Assembly: GCA_025738555.1 (NCBI GenBank)
Contig: JAOVFP010000006.1
Span: 2,914,001-2,978,000 of the forward strand
Direction: 5' to 3'
Length of the DNA: 64,000 nucleotides
Source of the DNA: Cyathus striatus
Lineage: Eukaryota; Basidiomycota; Agaricomycetes; Agaricales; Nidulariaceae
Shown here piece after piece: positions 34,574 to 47,326 of the stretch (the first letter of the stretch is position 1; each line of letters starts with the position of its first letter). The notes below the pieces were generated by a model that was given only the letters and a program-made list of their open reading frames with translations, was not told where the DNA came from and ran no database searches. The translations under genes and the position numbers were made by a program.

Positions 34574-35312
34574 ATTGTAAAGGAGAAGATGCACTTATCA
34601 CCTAAACAAACAAACAAAATGAGCAAGTTGGTTGAAAGACTGTTCAACCCAAGGTGTTCTAAGGTGTACAAAGAAGCTGTTAGTGAAATGGTGAGTTGTT
34701 TGGGGAATGTAACATCAACAAAAGAACTCTGAAATGAGTTCTGAACAAGTTTGGAGGGTGTTTGGAGAGTGAGTTGTAATGTAAGACCAGATTTGAGATG
34801 GTAGAAAGTGAGATATGAGTGAGAATAGATGAAATATGAAAGAGAGAACAAATATGATCTGTTCTTGAGTGGGGGATAAATTCACTGGGGAATAAAGTAG
34901 GTAGATACAGGCTTTTTATAAGAAAAAGAGGTTGAGTAAGCTACTTAGCAATGGATATTTGTACCATGTAAGTTAGGGAGATCAGACCATAAGGTAGACA
35001 TAAATTTTGAGAGGAATAGAGTGGTGGTTTGAGTAGAGAATAAAGTTTTTCAGAGGGGATTGGGGGTGAGGAGACTCAGTTATTGGGTGAGTACCAAGCT
35101 AGTGGTTTGTTTCAACTTGACAGGGTTTCTTGTACTCTTCTAGCACTGGTTCAGTGATCATGTGTTTTATGTGTGTGATAGAACTGTTTAGAAGTAGTTG
35201 ATGGTGAGGGAGTGAGGAGAAGCAGTGAAGAGAGAGAGAAAGATATATAACACATAAACCATAGTTTGATGTGTTGACTTGGTTGCTGTACTTTGAGAAA
35301 TGTCGATTTTTG

Positions 35313-35337
35313 TAGTGCAGGTGAAACACCTGCTCTA
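35313..35337. repeat. related hairpin, copy 2
   Basis: TAGTGCAGGTG pairs with CACCTGCTCTA around AAA with one mismatch; the upstream TTTTTG flank matches that of copy 1. Confidence 0.5.
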
Positions 35338-35510
35338 TGAAATGCATTTTGCTTCCTTCCTACTCCCATCTACTTCAACCAGATATCATGACATGTATTG
35401 CATGGCCTTGCATGGTCTATGTGTTGGAAACAACATTATGTAATTATTTAAAGTATTCTAGAGTAGTTCTATTTCACATATAGGTAGTGTACAGCTTTAT
35501 TTGTAAAATG

Positions 35511-37575
35511 TTGTAGAGCAGGCATTCTGCCTGTACTGTAAAATTGGCCTCATGTCAGTTTTTATTAGTTCACTTGTTTACAACATTCTGTACCTATTTA
35601 AGTACAGTAGTTTACTCTTATTGAATACAGGTTCTGTTATATCTGTGTCCAGATACATCATGCTGACATTCCCACATGACCTTCCAACATACCTGGTCCA
35701 TTCCCAGTCCATACCCAGTATGGGTTTACACTTCCTGACATTCCTGCCTTGGAACATACCCAGAACCTGTTGGGTTTTCTATCAGGTATTCTGGATACAT
35801 AGTTTCTCTTATGATGGCCTCACCATGTCATTATATATTTACTCCTCTCTTCCATTCCTATTTGTATATTTCATTATGGCCTTTGTAGTTTAGTTCTTTA
35901 TTCTGCATTCTGAGTGCATCATTTGCACCCCTACTCCGCTTTTCCCAGACTTCATTTCCTACTTACTCCTTTGACTTGTTCTTAGTATTATACTTTCACA
36001 TTTGTACCTACAGGTTCCTTCTTAGTATATATAGTCTTCCAGATGTACTAAATAGTCTTCAGTATTTGTATCAACTTCATACACTTCTTCCTATGCTTAA
36101 GTTCCTAAACCCACTCCAGGTTTTCCTTCAGGTTTCTCTCCTGCTGCCTAGTGTAGTGGTGAAGCCTCTTCTCATACTCTGGAACATTTCCTTTCATTGT
36201 ATATTGTCTTCTGTGAAATATGAACCATTCCCTGAGGATATCCAGGTGGCACAGCACATAAGCTGAAGCCACAGTTCTTTTCTGCACTCCTGCTCTATGT
36301 GCTGCACCCATACTCACTTCAGGTTTCTGTAACAGTTCTCCTGCACCCTCCAGGCATGTTTGCATCTGTTTCTCAGTAGGAAGAGAATTGGTACATAACA
36401 GGTTCCTTTCCCCCCTTTTCTCACTTTTCAACAAACCTCACTAGGACCTGAGGATAGATGGATGCACTATCCACTCACAAGTTCTTTGTTCAAGAACTCC
36501 CTTCAACCAGAAATCTTCTTCCACAATGTATATAAGGAGGACAGAAATGAGGAAGAAGAAGCAAGCACCCTGGGAGAAATCCTAGGTTTCTTCCACTCTA
36601 GGAGTGTAGTACATTAGAATAGAAACACAGTATTTGAACTGAGTAATTTCATATTTGAGAGTATTGAATCTATAGTTTCCTACCTTTATACTAGTTTATA
36701 CATGATCTGTGTTATCTCTCTTGAACTTACAGCCTGTGATTTGGGATGATTAGTTGAGTATTATGAAGTATATTTGTTCTATTTAACTATGAATTACAAA
36801 TATGGCACATCAGTATGGTGGTGGGGTGCCATCTGGATGGGCCCAAGTGAGTCCAGGGTTCCCAGCTGCAGGAACAGAGAGTATCTGAGTGGAAGTCATG
36901 GGTGGGCCCAGAAAAGTGGCACTAGGAGGGAGTGGTGCTGGACTGAGTGTGACCTAAGATGGAGTAGAAGGTAGAGAACCAGAAGTATTATATGAAGGCT
37001 ATTGCCTCATAGCTGCATGGGTGGCATGAGCATTCACAGCATTGGTATGACTAGCAGTATGTGCTGTGTGAGTAACTGAAGTCCCAGTAGGAGCCATGAT
37101 AGTAAAATACCCAAATTGCTAGTATTTTTATACTGTTATGTACCAATACTTCCTTAGAGAACACATGTGAAGGCACCTGGAAGGTGCTAGAGAACTATAA
37201 CAAAATCCCTAAGTAAGTACAGATTTGGAACTGCAGGATGGGAGTATGGGAATGAGTCATGGCTATCATTGTGATCAATTGCTGTCAGTAAGCAGTGGGG
37301 GTGTGCAATGTTTCACCACTGGGAGCTTGATTGATTGCAATTTGTGTCTGGCTCAATCAATAAATTACAATGTATTCACTCTGAAATAAATTAGAAGTAT
37401 GTAGTTATAAATCAATGGATATATAGTTGGGATCTATCATGCAAAGTGCAAAATCATTCAATAAATGGAATCAATACCATATCTGAATCAATAAGGCACA
37501 AAATCATTCAATAAATCAAATCAATAGGGAATGTAATGTAATCCTTCAAATAAATGGTCCCCAACAGTGAGATCC
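35511..37575 (+). repeat. large inverted repeat complex, left half
   Basis: Segments of this stretch recur in reverse complement at 38000-39760: 35511-35640 with 39640-39760, 35630-36430 with 38000-38755, 36430-36540 with 39480-39600, and 37250-37575 with 38755-39050. It starts with a hairpin of the TGTAGAGCAGG family (35512-35539). The order of segments is changed between the halves, so this is a set of nested, rearranged insertions and not one clean foldback. No recognisable protein; the open frames are repeat-derived. Confidence 0.6.
37250..37575 (-). repeat. possible LTR, reverse-oriented copy
   Basis: On the minus strand this reads CACTGTTGGGGACCATTT, then a T/A-rich body with TATTGATT words, ending near GTGAAACATTGCACACCC. 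A second copy runs forward at 38755-39050. Length and the TGTTGGG start fit a fungal LTR; boundaries and target duplications are not certain. Confidence 0.4.
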
Positions 37576-37990
37576 ATGTGCAAGTAAGGTTTTTAATGAC
37601 ATGTACTTAACTGGTAGGCTATTTGGTCTTGTATATCTAACACACTTTGTTGTATTTAACCTCTATTTCACTACTATTACTATGGACTTTGTGAAATGAA
37701 GCATGTTCTCTTATATCTTCATCCACACATTGCCATAGTAGTTCAGTGCATAATTAAGCTAAATACAGATTCTAACATTATTTAGTGTTTAAATACAATA
37801 ATTTTATAAATTATCTAACAAGAAATGTGTGGATCAGGGGGAACATGGAAGTCCTTTATTTCATGAAGTCTGTAATGGTAGTAGTAAATTAGAGGTTAAA
37901 TATAGCCAAGCATGTTAGATATACAAGACTGAATAGCCTACCAGTTAAGTACATGCTGTTAAAAACCCTACTTCCATGTGGATGTTACAT
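37576..37990. repeat. foldback, arms 37576-37710 and 37850-37990
   Basis: The left arm (ATCCATGTGCAAGTAAGG onward, with GTACTTAACTGGTAGGCTAT) pairs with the right arm (ATAGCCTACCAGTTAAGTAC, then CTTCCATGTGGAT). About 135-base arms surround a 140-base centre that is AT-rich. The foldback sits at the centre of the larger inverted complex. Confidence 0.6.
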
Positions 37991-38754
37991 ACCAATTCTC
38001 TTCCTACTGAGAACTGGATGCAAAGACACCTGGAAGGCATGGGAGAACTGTAACAGAAACCTGAAGTGAGTATGGGTGTGGAACATAGAGCAGGAGTGCA
38101 GGAAAGAACTGTGGCTTCAGCTTATGTGCTGTGCTGCCTGGATATCCCCAGGGAATGGTTCATATTTCACAGAAGACAATATACAATGAAAGGAAATGAT
38201 CCAGAGTATGTGAAGAGGCTTCACCACTACACTAGGCAGCAGGAGAGAAACCCAAAGGAAAACCTGGAGTGGGTTTTGGAACTCAAGCATAGGAAGAAGT
38301 GTATGAGTTGATATGAACACTGAAGACTACTTAATACATCTGGAAGACTATATATACTAAGTAGGAACCTGTAGGTACAAATGTGAAAGTATAATACTAA
38401 GAACAAGTCAAAGGAGTAAGTAGAAAATGAAGTCTGGGCAAAGTGAAGTAGGGGCACATGTGATGCACTCAGAATGAAGAATAAGAAACAAAACTACAAA
38501 GGCCATAATGAAACATACAAGTAGGAATGGAAGAGAGGAGTAAAAATATAATGACATGATGAGACTGTCATAAGAGAAACTATGTATCTGGGATACCTAA
38601 TAGAAAACCTGATGGGTTCTGGGTACATTCCCAGGCAGGAATGTCAGGAAGTGTAAACCCATACTGGGTACATTCTGGGAATGGACTAGGCATGTCAGAA
38701 GGTCATGTGGGAACATCAGCATGATGTATCCAGACATGGATATAACAGTGGATC

Positions 38755-39050
38755 TCACTGTTGGGAACTATTATTTGAAGAATTACATTACATTCCTTAT
38801 TGATTTGATTTTTATTGATTCGTGTGCAGTGTTGATTTTGTTTATTGGGTGATTTTGCACTTTGCATGATAGATCTCAACTATATATCTATTGAATTATA
38901 ACTACATACTTCTAATGGATTTCAGAGTGAATACATTATACTTTATTGATCAAGCCAGACTCAAATTGCAATCAATCAATCTCCCAGTGGTGAAACATTG
39001 TGCACCCCCACTGCTTATGAACACTGATCAATCACAAAGACAGCCACTGG
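38755..39050 (+). repeat. possible LTR, forward copy
   Basis: Begins CACTGTTGGGAACTATT and ends near CATTGTGCACCCCCACTGC; matches 37250-37575 in the opposite orientation with moderate divergence. Confidence 0.4.
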
Positions 39051-39723
39051 TGTGGGAATGAACCATGGCTTCAGTGTATGTGCTGTGCCACCTGGGTACT
39101 TTAGATATGGTTTGTATTTCACAACAGAGAGCATTCCAGTAGATGGGAAATGTTCATGAGTACAAAGGAGAGGCTTCACCACTACACTATGCAGTGGGAG
39201 AGAAACCTGAAGTAAACCTGGAGTAGGTATTAGACCTAAGAGTAGGAAGTGGTGGGACAGGTTCAATACAAATACTGAAGAAAACTAATACATGTAAAAT
39301 ACTATATATACTAACTCAAAGCCTGTAGGTATAAATGCAGAAGAAGGAAGCTAAGGACAAATTCAAGGGATAGGTAAAAGGGAAGGCTGGGCAAAGTGGA
39401 GTATGGGTAGGACTGTACACCATCACTGTATAATATGATTATATGGTAGCTATATATATAGACCTGTAACCATCCTGTCAAGGGTTTAGAGACTTCTTCA
39501 TATTGTACTATGGAAGAAGATTTCTGGTTGAAGGAAGTTCTTGAACAAAGAACTTGCAAGTGGATAGCATGTCCATCTATTCTCAGGTCCTAGTGGGGTT
39601 CATTGAGAAGTGAGAGAAGGGGGGAAAAGAATCTGATATTCAATGAGTGTAAAGTACTGTACTTAAATAGGTATAGAATGATGTAAATGAGTGAACTAAT
39701 AAAAACTGACACAAGGCCGATTT

Positions 39724-39755
39724 TACAGTACAGGCAGAATGCCTTCTCTACAGTA
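39724..39755. repeat. related hairpin, copy 4
   Basis: TACAGTACAGGC pairs imperfectly with GCCTTCTCTACAGTA. It is the inverted counterpart of 35512-35539, including the neighbouring ACAAGGCC/GGCCTCATGT words. Confidence 0.5.
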
Positions 39756-39831
39756 CAGCTACAGTACAGTTTTGACTGTAAACAAACTGTATGAATATGG
39801 CCATATTACAGTTATATACAGTTAAGATAGC

Positions 39832-40887
39832 AGGCACAAGATTCCAGCACCCTTACATAAGCTGATTATGTAAGCGCCAAGAGGCGCAAAATGTTGGGTT
39901 CAGAAAAATCCAAAAAATTATGTGCTAGGAATCAGCTTGGATGAGCTTTGTGGAGTATGGATTTTGTGTAATATAATTAATATTGGCATTACAAAGTAAT
40001 ATTAAGTATATATCATTGATATTCACTCTTAAGATTATTAAGTAGATGCCATTTCACAGTGAGGAGGTACCTTGAGCTTTCTATTAGCCCACACTGCATC
40101 AGACAACAGAGTCAGGTCCTGTCAGATGCTGATCATATATGCTAATTAAGCATGTCATCTGCTGAGTGGTTGGTATATCTAAAATTAAGTATGAGAATTA
40201 AGTATTGTTATGCAGCATGTGTACCAAAGAATTTGAAGTTGTGGAATGCCATCCAGACATGCAAGGACATTATCTCTTCTTTCAGGTCAAATTCTTTGGA
40301 GTCCAATGATTCAAGATTCTCAGGGACCATTTCTTGGAAGTAATTAAGCTTCTGATGACTGAAGCAGTACTTACTTACTCTTGACTTACTCACACCATAT
40401 CCTGGTATGCACTTGTCATCTTCACTGTAACCTCCACAGTGGCCTGCAGCTGGTTTCCCAGAACCATTCTTCAAGTTTGATAAGTGGTTTATTGTGTTTT
40501 TGGGGTGTCTACCTATGTTTTTCATGTCAATATCCTCTTATTTCTGTTCATATGAAGTGGTTGCTGTGCTCTGAATAGTCACATGACTTGATTATGTAAG
40601 CCGCAAAATGTTAGGGGACAAAATTCTGAAGAGGCTTCCAACCTATCTACAGCACAATAATAATGTATTCTGAACAAGTTTTCTTTAAAAATTTTGTAGT
40701 CAAAATTATAAAGTCAATTAACTTTTTTTTTGATTTCTTTTTTGAACATTCTGCTTTAAATACACTACAGAATAACTTCTTGGAATTAGATTTGCACTAG
40801 AATAAATGTTGAGGAAGGTATTTCAGGATTGAGTTGAGGTTACATTTGTATTATGTAAGCATGCTGGAACCTTATGCCTGCTATCTT
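39832..40887. mobile_element. relic DNA element with 35-40 base inverted ends
   Basis: The left end reads AAGATAGCAGGCACAAG followed by TTCCAGCACCCTTACATAA. The right end carries the reverse complement (TTATGTAAGCATGCTGGAA, then GCCTGCTATCTT). A subterminal word TTATGTAAGC next to CGCAAAATGTT recurs inside (39870-39895, 40592-40610). An internal minus-strand frame (40525-40208) carries no motif I know. No target duplication was established. Superfamily unknown. Confidence 0.5.
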
Positions 40888-43764
40888 ATATGGTTGAACT
40901 TCATTAATTTCTGGTTAATATTGTATTCAAATAAGTATTTCATGCCTAAATTGATACAAATAGTATTTGTGTAGTACTCATTACTACTTTAATATAACTC
41001 ACTGTATTAAATTTTAACTGTGAATTCATGGAGATACACACATTAGTAATGATGCAAATTATTTGCATGTCAATCATTTCAACTTTCTGTTGTAACATTA
41101 GTCTTTTATTTGTCCTGTATTGACAACCACTGGATGACTTATGTTTCTTTGCAGAACTATACATGTATAATCCATCAGCAGCAAGAAATATAGACAAAAT
41201 TAAAATTGTGAAACACCTGATTTAATATAGCTGAGGATGATAGACAAGTGAATAATGAAAGCAGCCTATATTCCATCTTTTAGAACTTAGCAAAACTCAG
41301 CTGAAAATATATTGAAAACATTACACTGTGAGAAAAGAGCTGTATAAATTGTTGCCATGAGTTCCATGAACAATCCTGGCCTCTTAAAAATTAAGCTTGA
41401 CCATAAATTTCCTAATCTTGGTTGTCCAAGACAAAACTGCAATGAAAAGAGGTTGAGATACCCATGCAAGGGTTGCAAGGTTGGCCAGTGGTTTGGGCAA
41501 GGACACTGGAAACACAAGCATGGTTTAGAGAGGCACAATGATTGCACCTAACAGCACTATGAGGGCCATGGTCACTGAGCTTCTGAAACTCTGCTAAGAC
41601 AGAGGACAGGTCGATGAGGTCATCCATGTCTGGAAGAGGGGGATCGGCATCCATGGCAAATGAAAATCTGGTTAGACACTAAATAGATGGCAGGAATGAG
41701 TATTAAAAAATGCATAAACAAGACCTAAAGGCAACATACCAGAAGTAAAGCAGCAATGGGTAGGCAGGAGGGAATGAGATCAAAAAATCCTGCAGAGTAC
41801 TGAGCACTTAAAAAAGAAAAAACTATGGTACAAGCAAGCTAAGTGAAGCGCACCAGATACAGATCAGAGATGTGGCCCACACTTAGCTAGCAATGAGCAT
41901 AAGACAAATTCATCAACCATGCAGTGTGCCTTGATAAGGGAGATGACATAAATGGAGAAATAATAAATCATGCAGTCTAAACAATCAGCTGTGACTGAGG
42001 ACAGTCATTCATTGGTCACATGTGGGCTTATGCAATTCTCCAGAATATGTCATAACCAGGCTACATGGGCTGGCATTGCTCTGTCTGTAATCCGGGCATC
42101 AGCACCTACAGACTGGCACTATGTACATGTGCATAACCACATGAACAGCAGTGCATGAAACTGCCAAGTATTGTACATAGGCCATCATACACTATTGATG
42201 TGTGCATCACAAAGAGCCGTTAACTCCGAAATTCCTTGTAACCATGTGTTTTAGCACATGTACTAGGCTAGTACCAACACCACAGCATTCAAGGCCCTTC
42301 TGGAACAAGGTGTAACCATATGGAGGGTTTTCCACACCTTAGGAAATGTATGAACTGTCTTAGAAATAGCATATGCAATCTGTTTACATCTACTATACAT
42401 TATTTACCATTACAAATAACATAGGTAGGATTTTAGTATATAATTTAGGGATAGTAGAAGAAGAAAAGCAAGTACTGCATGAGCTGTCTTCCATTCTTGA
42501 AGTAGAGTAATGTTCAGAAATTAGTATTTGGAGTCCTTGACCAGTATTTGAAGTACTGAGTGCTATTAGTTGAATTGAATATTACTTGACTGAGTGTTTA
42601 ACTGTAAAACTGCAATCGAAATCACACAAACCAGTCTCTGAAAGCCAATTGCAATCGTTAACTTGTCCTATTTTAATACTGAAAACCTGCACACCCTTCA
42701 TACTAAATATAACTAACCTAATTATCTATTTTATGTTAGTGGTGCTACTGCTAACATAATAAAGTACTACTAAAAGTTAGTCATATCAATACATAGGTAT
42801 TTGGGGTTTATACATATACACTTACAATAATAACTGTATATATATGGTTCACATACTATAGGGTTGGAGCCTTAACAGTAGCTTATGTGCAATGTATGAG
42901 AGATGGCTCATCTCAAGAGTAGACTACCATCATCATTGTATACATCTTGTCCCCTTGTTGTCATCATCCTTCCATGCCACTCCAGTGGTCCTCAATTCCC
43001 CAGCAAATGACTGAATATCTTTGTATTGTCATGCAAAATCACACTTTTTTATGTGACATTTGATGGGTATGAGTTGGGTCTACCTTAGTTGCATATGAAT
43101 ACACAGAGTGTCCCAAAATAGGGCAAGATTACAATCAAGTTTGTGCCAAAAACAATTTCCTTGTTATGTTCTCAACCCTCATAAGTTTGCTTCTCTAATC
43201 CTGTTCTCATTCATCTTAGGACACACTAGTCTGATGGACATCTCGACAAACTTGCAAGAAGTGTCTCTGATAGGTATGTGCAACCATGCATTCACTTCTT
43301 CAACACAAATGGCATGTGTTTCTGTTGAGTCACGCGACGAGAGTAGTTACTTTATTTACTTAGAATGTAGCTTCCAAATATAATAAATCAACTTTAATCC
43401 TGAGGTGCGATATCAGTAAGTTCGAGGGGTGCAATGATTTCAATTTCAAATATAGAACAAGTTATTTTTAGATCAGTTTAACTTTGGTTTTATTCTTAGA
43501 ACACGTCAAGGTATTCAAACTTCAAGGTATTCAGATTTCAATTTCAGCAAACTGGGTACATAATTCAGTGTCAAAACATCTCGTAAATAATTCTGATTCT
43601 CGTCTGTATACCACCCTATCTGTGGGGGGAAGAATGCCTGGCAGTTCCTGCCTTATTTCTTCCCTCTTCATCTACTATATACATTTTCTACCCTACTGAC
43701 TTACAAATTGCGTAGTAATAAAATATTATCTGTTCTCCGGTATTTCCCCGGTTCATTTGTAAGG
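40888..43764. other. gene-poor CpG-starved stretch
   Basis: The only notable frame is on the minus strand at 41654-41412, starting MDADPPLPDMDD and containing two CxxC pairs (CNHC, CNPC) spaced like a small zinc-binding module; it could be an exon of a host gene or chance. Otherwise nothing recognisable. CpG becomes more frequent after about 43330. Confidence 0.35.
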
Positions 43765-44450
43765 TGATGTGTTGTCAGCGCCCAGGCGGCGGTCAGCCAA
43801 TTGTGTGCATAGAGCAACGCGCTCCCTTTCTGCAATGCGCGCTCGTTTGAGCGTCCCATCGGTTACCTTCCTAATCGGGTAATCAGCCGATGCGGCAGCG
43901 CCAGCTGCTCGCATCAATTTCATTTACATCGGCCTAATGGATCGGTTCCCCACTTCCGCATGAACTCCTGACCATTGGGGTACTCGTTCTCGTTCCGTTC
44001 TTTCTTCCTTTCCCCACTTCTCGCGCTCTCCCTCTCTGTCTCACTGTTTCATTGTCTCGTTGTCTCATTGTCGTCACTCAAGCTCGCTGATCTCATGTCT
44101 TAGTGGTTCAGGGTCTGGGTCTTGGGGATTTAGTAAGTCCGTGTTCTGTCAATCTCCATACTTTGTATCGCGTGCTGACTTTGTCATTAGTCATTTTGGC
44201 TGCTCTGGGTGTCTGATACTCGTTGTACAGAATGCAACGTCGTTCTTTTGAAAGGTAAAGTAATACATTATGTTATTGGTTTAAGGATTTAAAACCAGTA
44301 CTGAGGTGGAGTATGTGTTTTAATAGGTTTATTTGTTTAATCCATTGGTGTATTATGGGAGGCGGCACGGGAACTCAGCCCCTCCCCGCTGTTTCCTCAC
44401 TCGACGCACTCGGTACTGGTGTCTCGAAATCAAGACATAAAGAATTTTAA
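43765..44450 (+). repeat. possible solo LTR of a Ty3-type element
   Basis: A CpG-rich segment begins near TGTGTTGTCAGCGCCCAGG and contains a pyrimidine-rich promoter-like run (about 43990-44080, CTCTCCCTCTCTGTCTC). It closes near CTCGACGCACTCGGTACTGG and CTCGAAATCAAGACA. Base composition and layout resemble basidiomycete LTRs, but no partner copy or target duplication is visible in the window. Confidence 0.3.
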
Positions 44451-44689
44451 ATTTACGGTACGTTGCATTCCTTTTACATGTGTATCAGTTTCCAACTACT
44501 GTTGTGATTCCTAATGCATAAGCAATCTTATCCTTATGGTAATTAGTCATTATTATCCTAGATTTAATCTTATATGAGCCAGATATACATTTCAGAGTGT
44601 ATGAATACCAACATTCGGTAATTGAACAGCATTAGTATCATTCATAGATGGTATATCAATATATGTTAGGTGAAACGAGTAATTTTCCT

Positions 44690-46542
44690 CTCTTAGGCTT
44701 CCTCTTGCAGAGAGACTAAAAAAGAATGGATGATATTAAGTAGTGAAAAGAACGGGATGGGATACATACACGCTAATGACCGAGATGACATGTACTGAGG
44801 TATATGCTTCAAGTAAAAAGACGAAGTGGAAAAGAATGATGCTGCAGTCCTTACAGTCTGTATTGACCAGCACCGGAACCATGCTACAGGAGAAAACATT
44901 AAATACAGCTCGTATAGATCAGCCACGTATATAAGCTTACTAGGAATATGTTCGAGAGAGATAGTAAAACTTCGGAAGGTCGCGTCAATGTCAAGTTCAT
45001 TCTCAAATAGTGGTTCCAATGTTCACATACCATGAATACTCCAAGTATAGAACATACACTGTAGGTAGTATTCAGTGCCATCAATATACCAAGATTTATG
45101 GAGCAAGGAACGGAGAACATGCATACCTTGTTGCGGCAGCTCGATGAACAGCGTAAATGATAAACTTGTTAAGGATAGAACGTGTCCGCCTGCAATAAAA
45201 TCAGCTTTATGGCGATTGTAATGGAGGTTCTGCTGAAGACGAACGTTCTCATTCCAGACCTGTTAGAATAGAAAATTAACGAAAATGAGGCAGTGATTAC
45301 CACATCACATAGGGCAGTGCAAACTCCCTGAACAATGATTACTGTCTGATAATAAATGTGAGACAAAAAAATAGACTAGATTTACGTGAACGTACGTATG
45401 ATATATGAGAGATTTTACTAAGATTTTCGAATGTTCCTGCTTGAGTCCTGCAGAAACAGTTATCTCTGTAATAAAAGCAAATTACAACAAGAAAGTATTT
45501 ACATGAGTATCACTTGGGCTGTATAGTCAATCTATGAAAAGAGCTGAACATTTAGAAAATAAACAACTCGCCCGAGCCTGCCCCTGTGTGACAACTTGGG
45601 TTAAAATCGGCACCATTAGGCTGTCAGATATGAGAGATACTTCTTACCCAATTGCGTTAGCGCTAACAAAATCACAGGGAACGTAAGTAGTCGCAGCTTC
45701 CACTGTATCATATAGCGAGTTACTGATTATTTGGTCAGCCGATATATCGATAGATGTTATTTTTTGCCCAACAGCTCACACGACCATATACGAGATGCAT
45801 AGAACCTTTAATGAAAGAAGAGATGTCCAGCTTGGATGAGGATCCGGTAGTAGCATATCGGACTCACATCTGAGCAACAAAGGCGGTTAAATACTAGTCG
45901 AGTGACCTGGTTCAGTATCACAGGCAGTCAGATCAATGAGGCGTACTCACAGTAGTAAGATATTTCCCCTACATGTTCCGTTGACCCGTAAGTCCAAATT
46001 TCCCTATTCGATCAGAAACAACGTACCGACGTAGCGCTATGAAAATGGCAACGTCTATCATTTATAATTCCTTTACGGATCATCTGGCACATACTTCGAT
46101 ATCTCGTTGAACAAATCGAAATTTCCAAATTTAAACACGAAATAGTCCACAACCTGGTGACTTGCACAAATAACTTCCATAGTTGCTAAAATCCTTTGAA
46201 CATATATGTTATGACGGTCTATCGGAAATATATGGGATGCGTACATAAGGAGGCATACTATTCCCTTCATATGTACCGGATCTCCGGATGAGTAAATCAT
46301 GAAATACTGTAGGACTATTATCTGCAGCGGAATAAGTTTATTTTAACATATAATGTCTTGGTTCGTTTTTCATACCATCGAAAATCCATAGGTGCTTTCC
46401 GAAGAGTTAGACTTTCAACGCATGTTGGGTGAATGCGAATCGGTACATACGTGGCGTTAACCATGTTTGCTATGAGTAAGGAGCCATACTTTCCAGCGAA
46501 CGGCAAGGGTATCTTAGTCTGGACTACTGATGGAGTGCTCAT
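44690..46542 (-). pseudogene. DUF6534-like multi-spanning membrane protein, relic
   Basis: Recognisable minus-strand exons: MSTPSVVQTKIPLPFAGKYG with LLIANMVNAT (46542-46450); IIVLQYFMIYSSGD (about 46320-46270); ILATMEVICASHQ and VVDYFVFKFGNFDLF (about 46195-46100); YASRIWSCEL (about 45810-45780); VQGVCTALCDVVITASFSLIFYS (about 45335-45265); RTRSILNKFIIYAVHRAAAT (about 45190-45130); VCSILGVFM (about 45060-45030). Order and content match the Agaricomycete seven-helix DUF6534 proteins, whose function is unknown. Not all exons join cleanly, so I call it a relic, but missed small exons could restore it. Two relatives lie at 54110-55110 and 61050-62145, all on the same strand. Confidence 0.5.
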
Positions 46543-47326
46543 TATACGAATATAAGAAGGGATTCTTCGAAATGGGAATGATGGTGGGTTTGTATCGATT
46601 TCGTAGCAAGACTCTTAACATATATGCCGGAGGATTTTAGCATTTAACCTATTCTTACGAATTTGACAGGGACTCGGTCGGTGCTTAGAAGGTGCGCGAG
46701 TTGCGAGTAAGCGACAGTGCGCGCGACGCCGCTACCATTCTAAGCAAATTCTGAGTACTTTCGACGCTGATCCCTTGATTTATGCCCATGAGGCTAAGGA
46801 ATCCAAATCCATTCCAGATTGCGTGGATTTCAAGTGGATTCTGCCAATACTTACTTAAGCTAGCTGTCAACTTTTAATCACCTTGACACCACCGCTAAAA
46901 TACTAAGCGAGTACGTTCGTCCCATCGATTGTAATCAATTTCATGGGGCCCGAGGGAGGCCCAGGGGCTGTGCGACATCGGACAGCGAGATAATCTGATG
47001 TTTTTATGTTTGCGATTTGCTAGTAATGGAGATTGACAGTGTCTGTATGTAAGTACAATATTACACTTAGTTTATTTTGTTAAATATCTCGGTTACTAAC
47101 TTACCGTGCGGAATTGGTGTGGAGTGCGTGGATGATTCTTACTATAGACAGGCTATGTACCTACTTATTTTCGCCGGATAACGCAAATACGCCGGCTAAC
47201 GAAAGTCACCAGCAAGTCACCAATGTCCCCCACAACGTTCAGTGGGCAATACCCGAATACCGGAAAATGCTATTTTCTGTAGCCACCGAGATGAAGCTTG
47301 GAAGGGTTGCTTCAGTTCGATCGTGA
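46543..47326. other. intergenic
   Basis: No gene is supported. 46880-46975 is a CpG-retaining relative of 54610-54740. Confidence 0.4.

Larger units (their letters stand above)
38000..39760 (-). repeat. large inverted repeat complex, right half
   Basis: Reverse-complement relatives of the left half. The block matching 36090-36270 occurs twice here (within 38000-38755 and again at about 39050-39300), which shows a secondary duplication or insertion. It ends with the hairpin at 39724-39755. CpG sites are nearly absent throughout. Confidence 0.6.

Noticed and set aside
45120..45270. Alternative open frame through the DUF6534-like exon (VWNENVRLQQNL...)
   Set aside because: The other frame with RTRSILNKFIIYAV matches two independent copies in the window and the DUF6534 pattern, so the alternative is probably a shadow.
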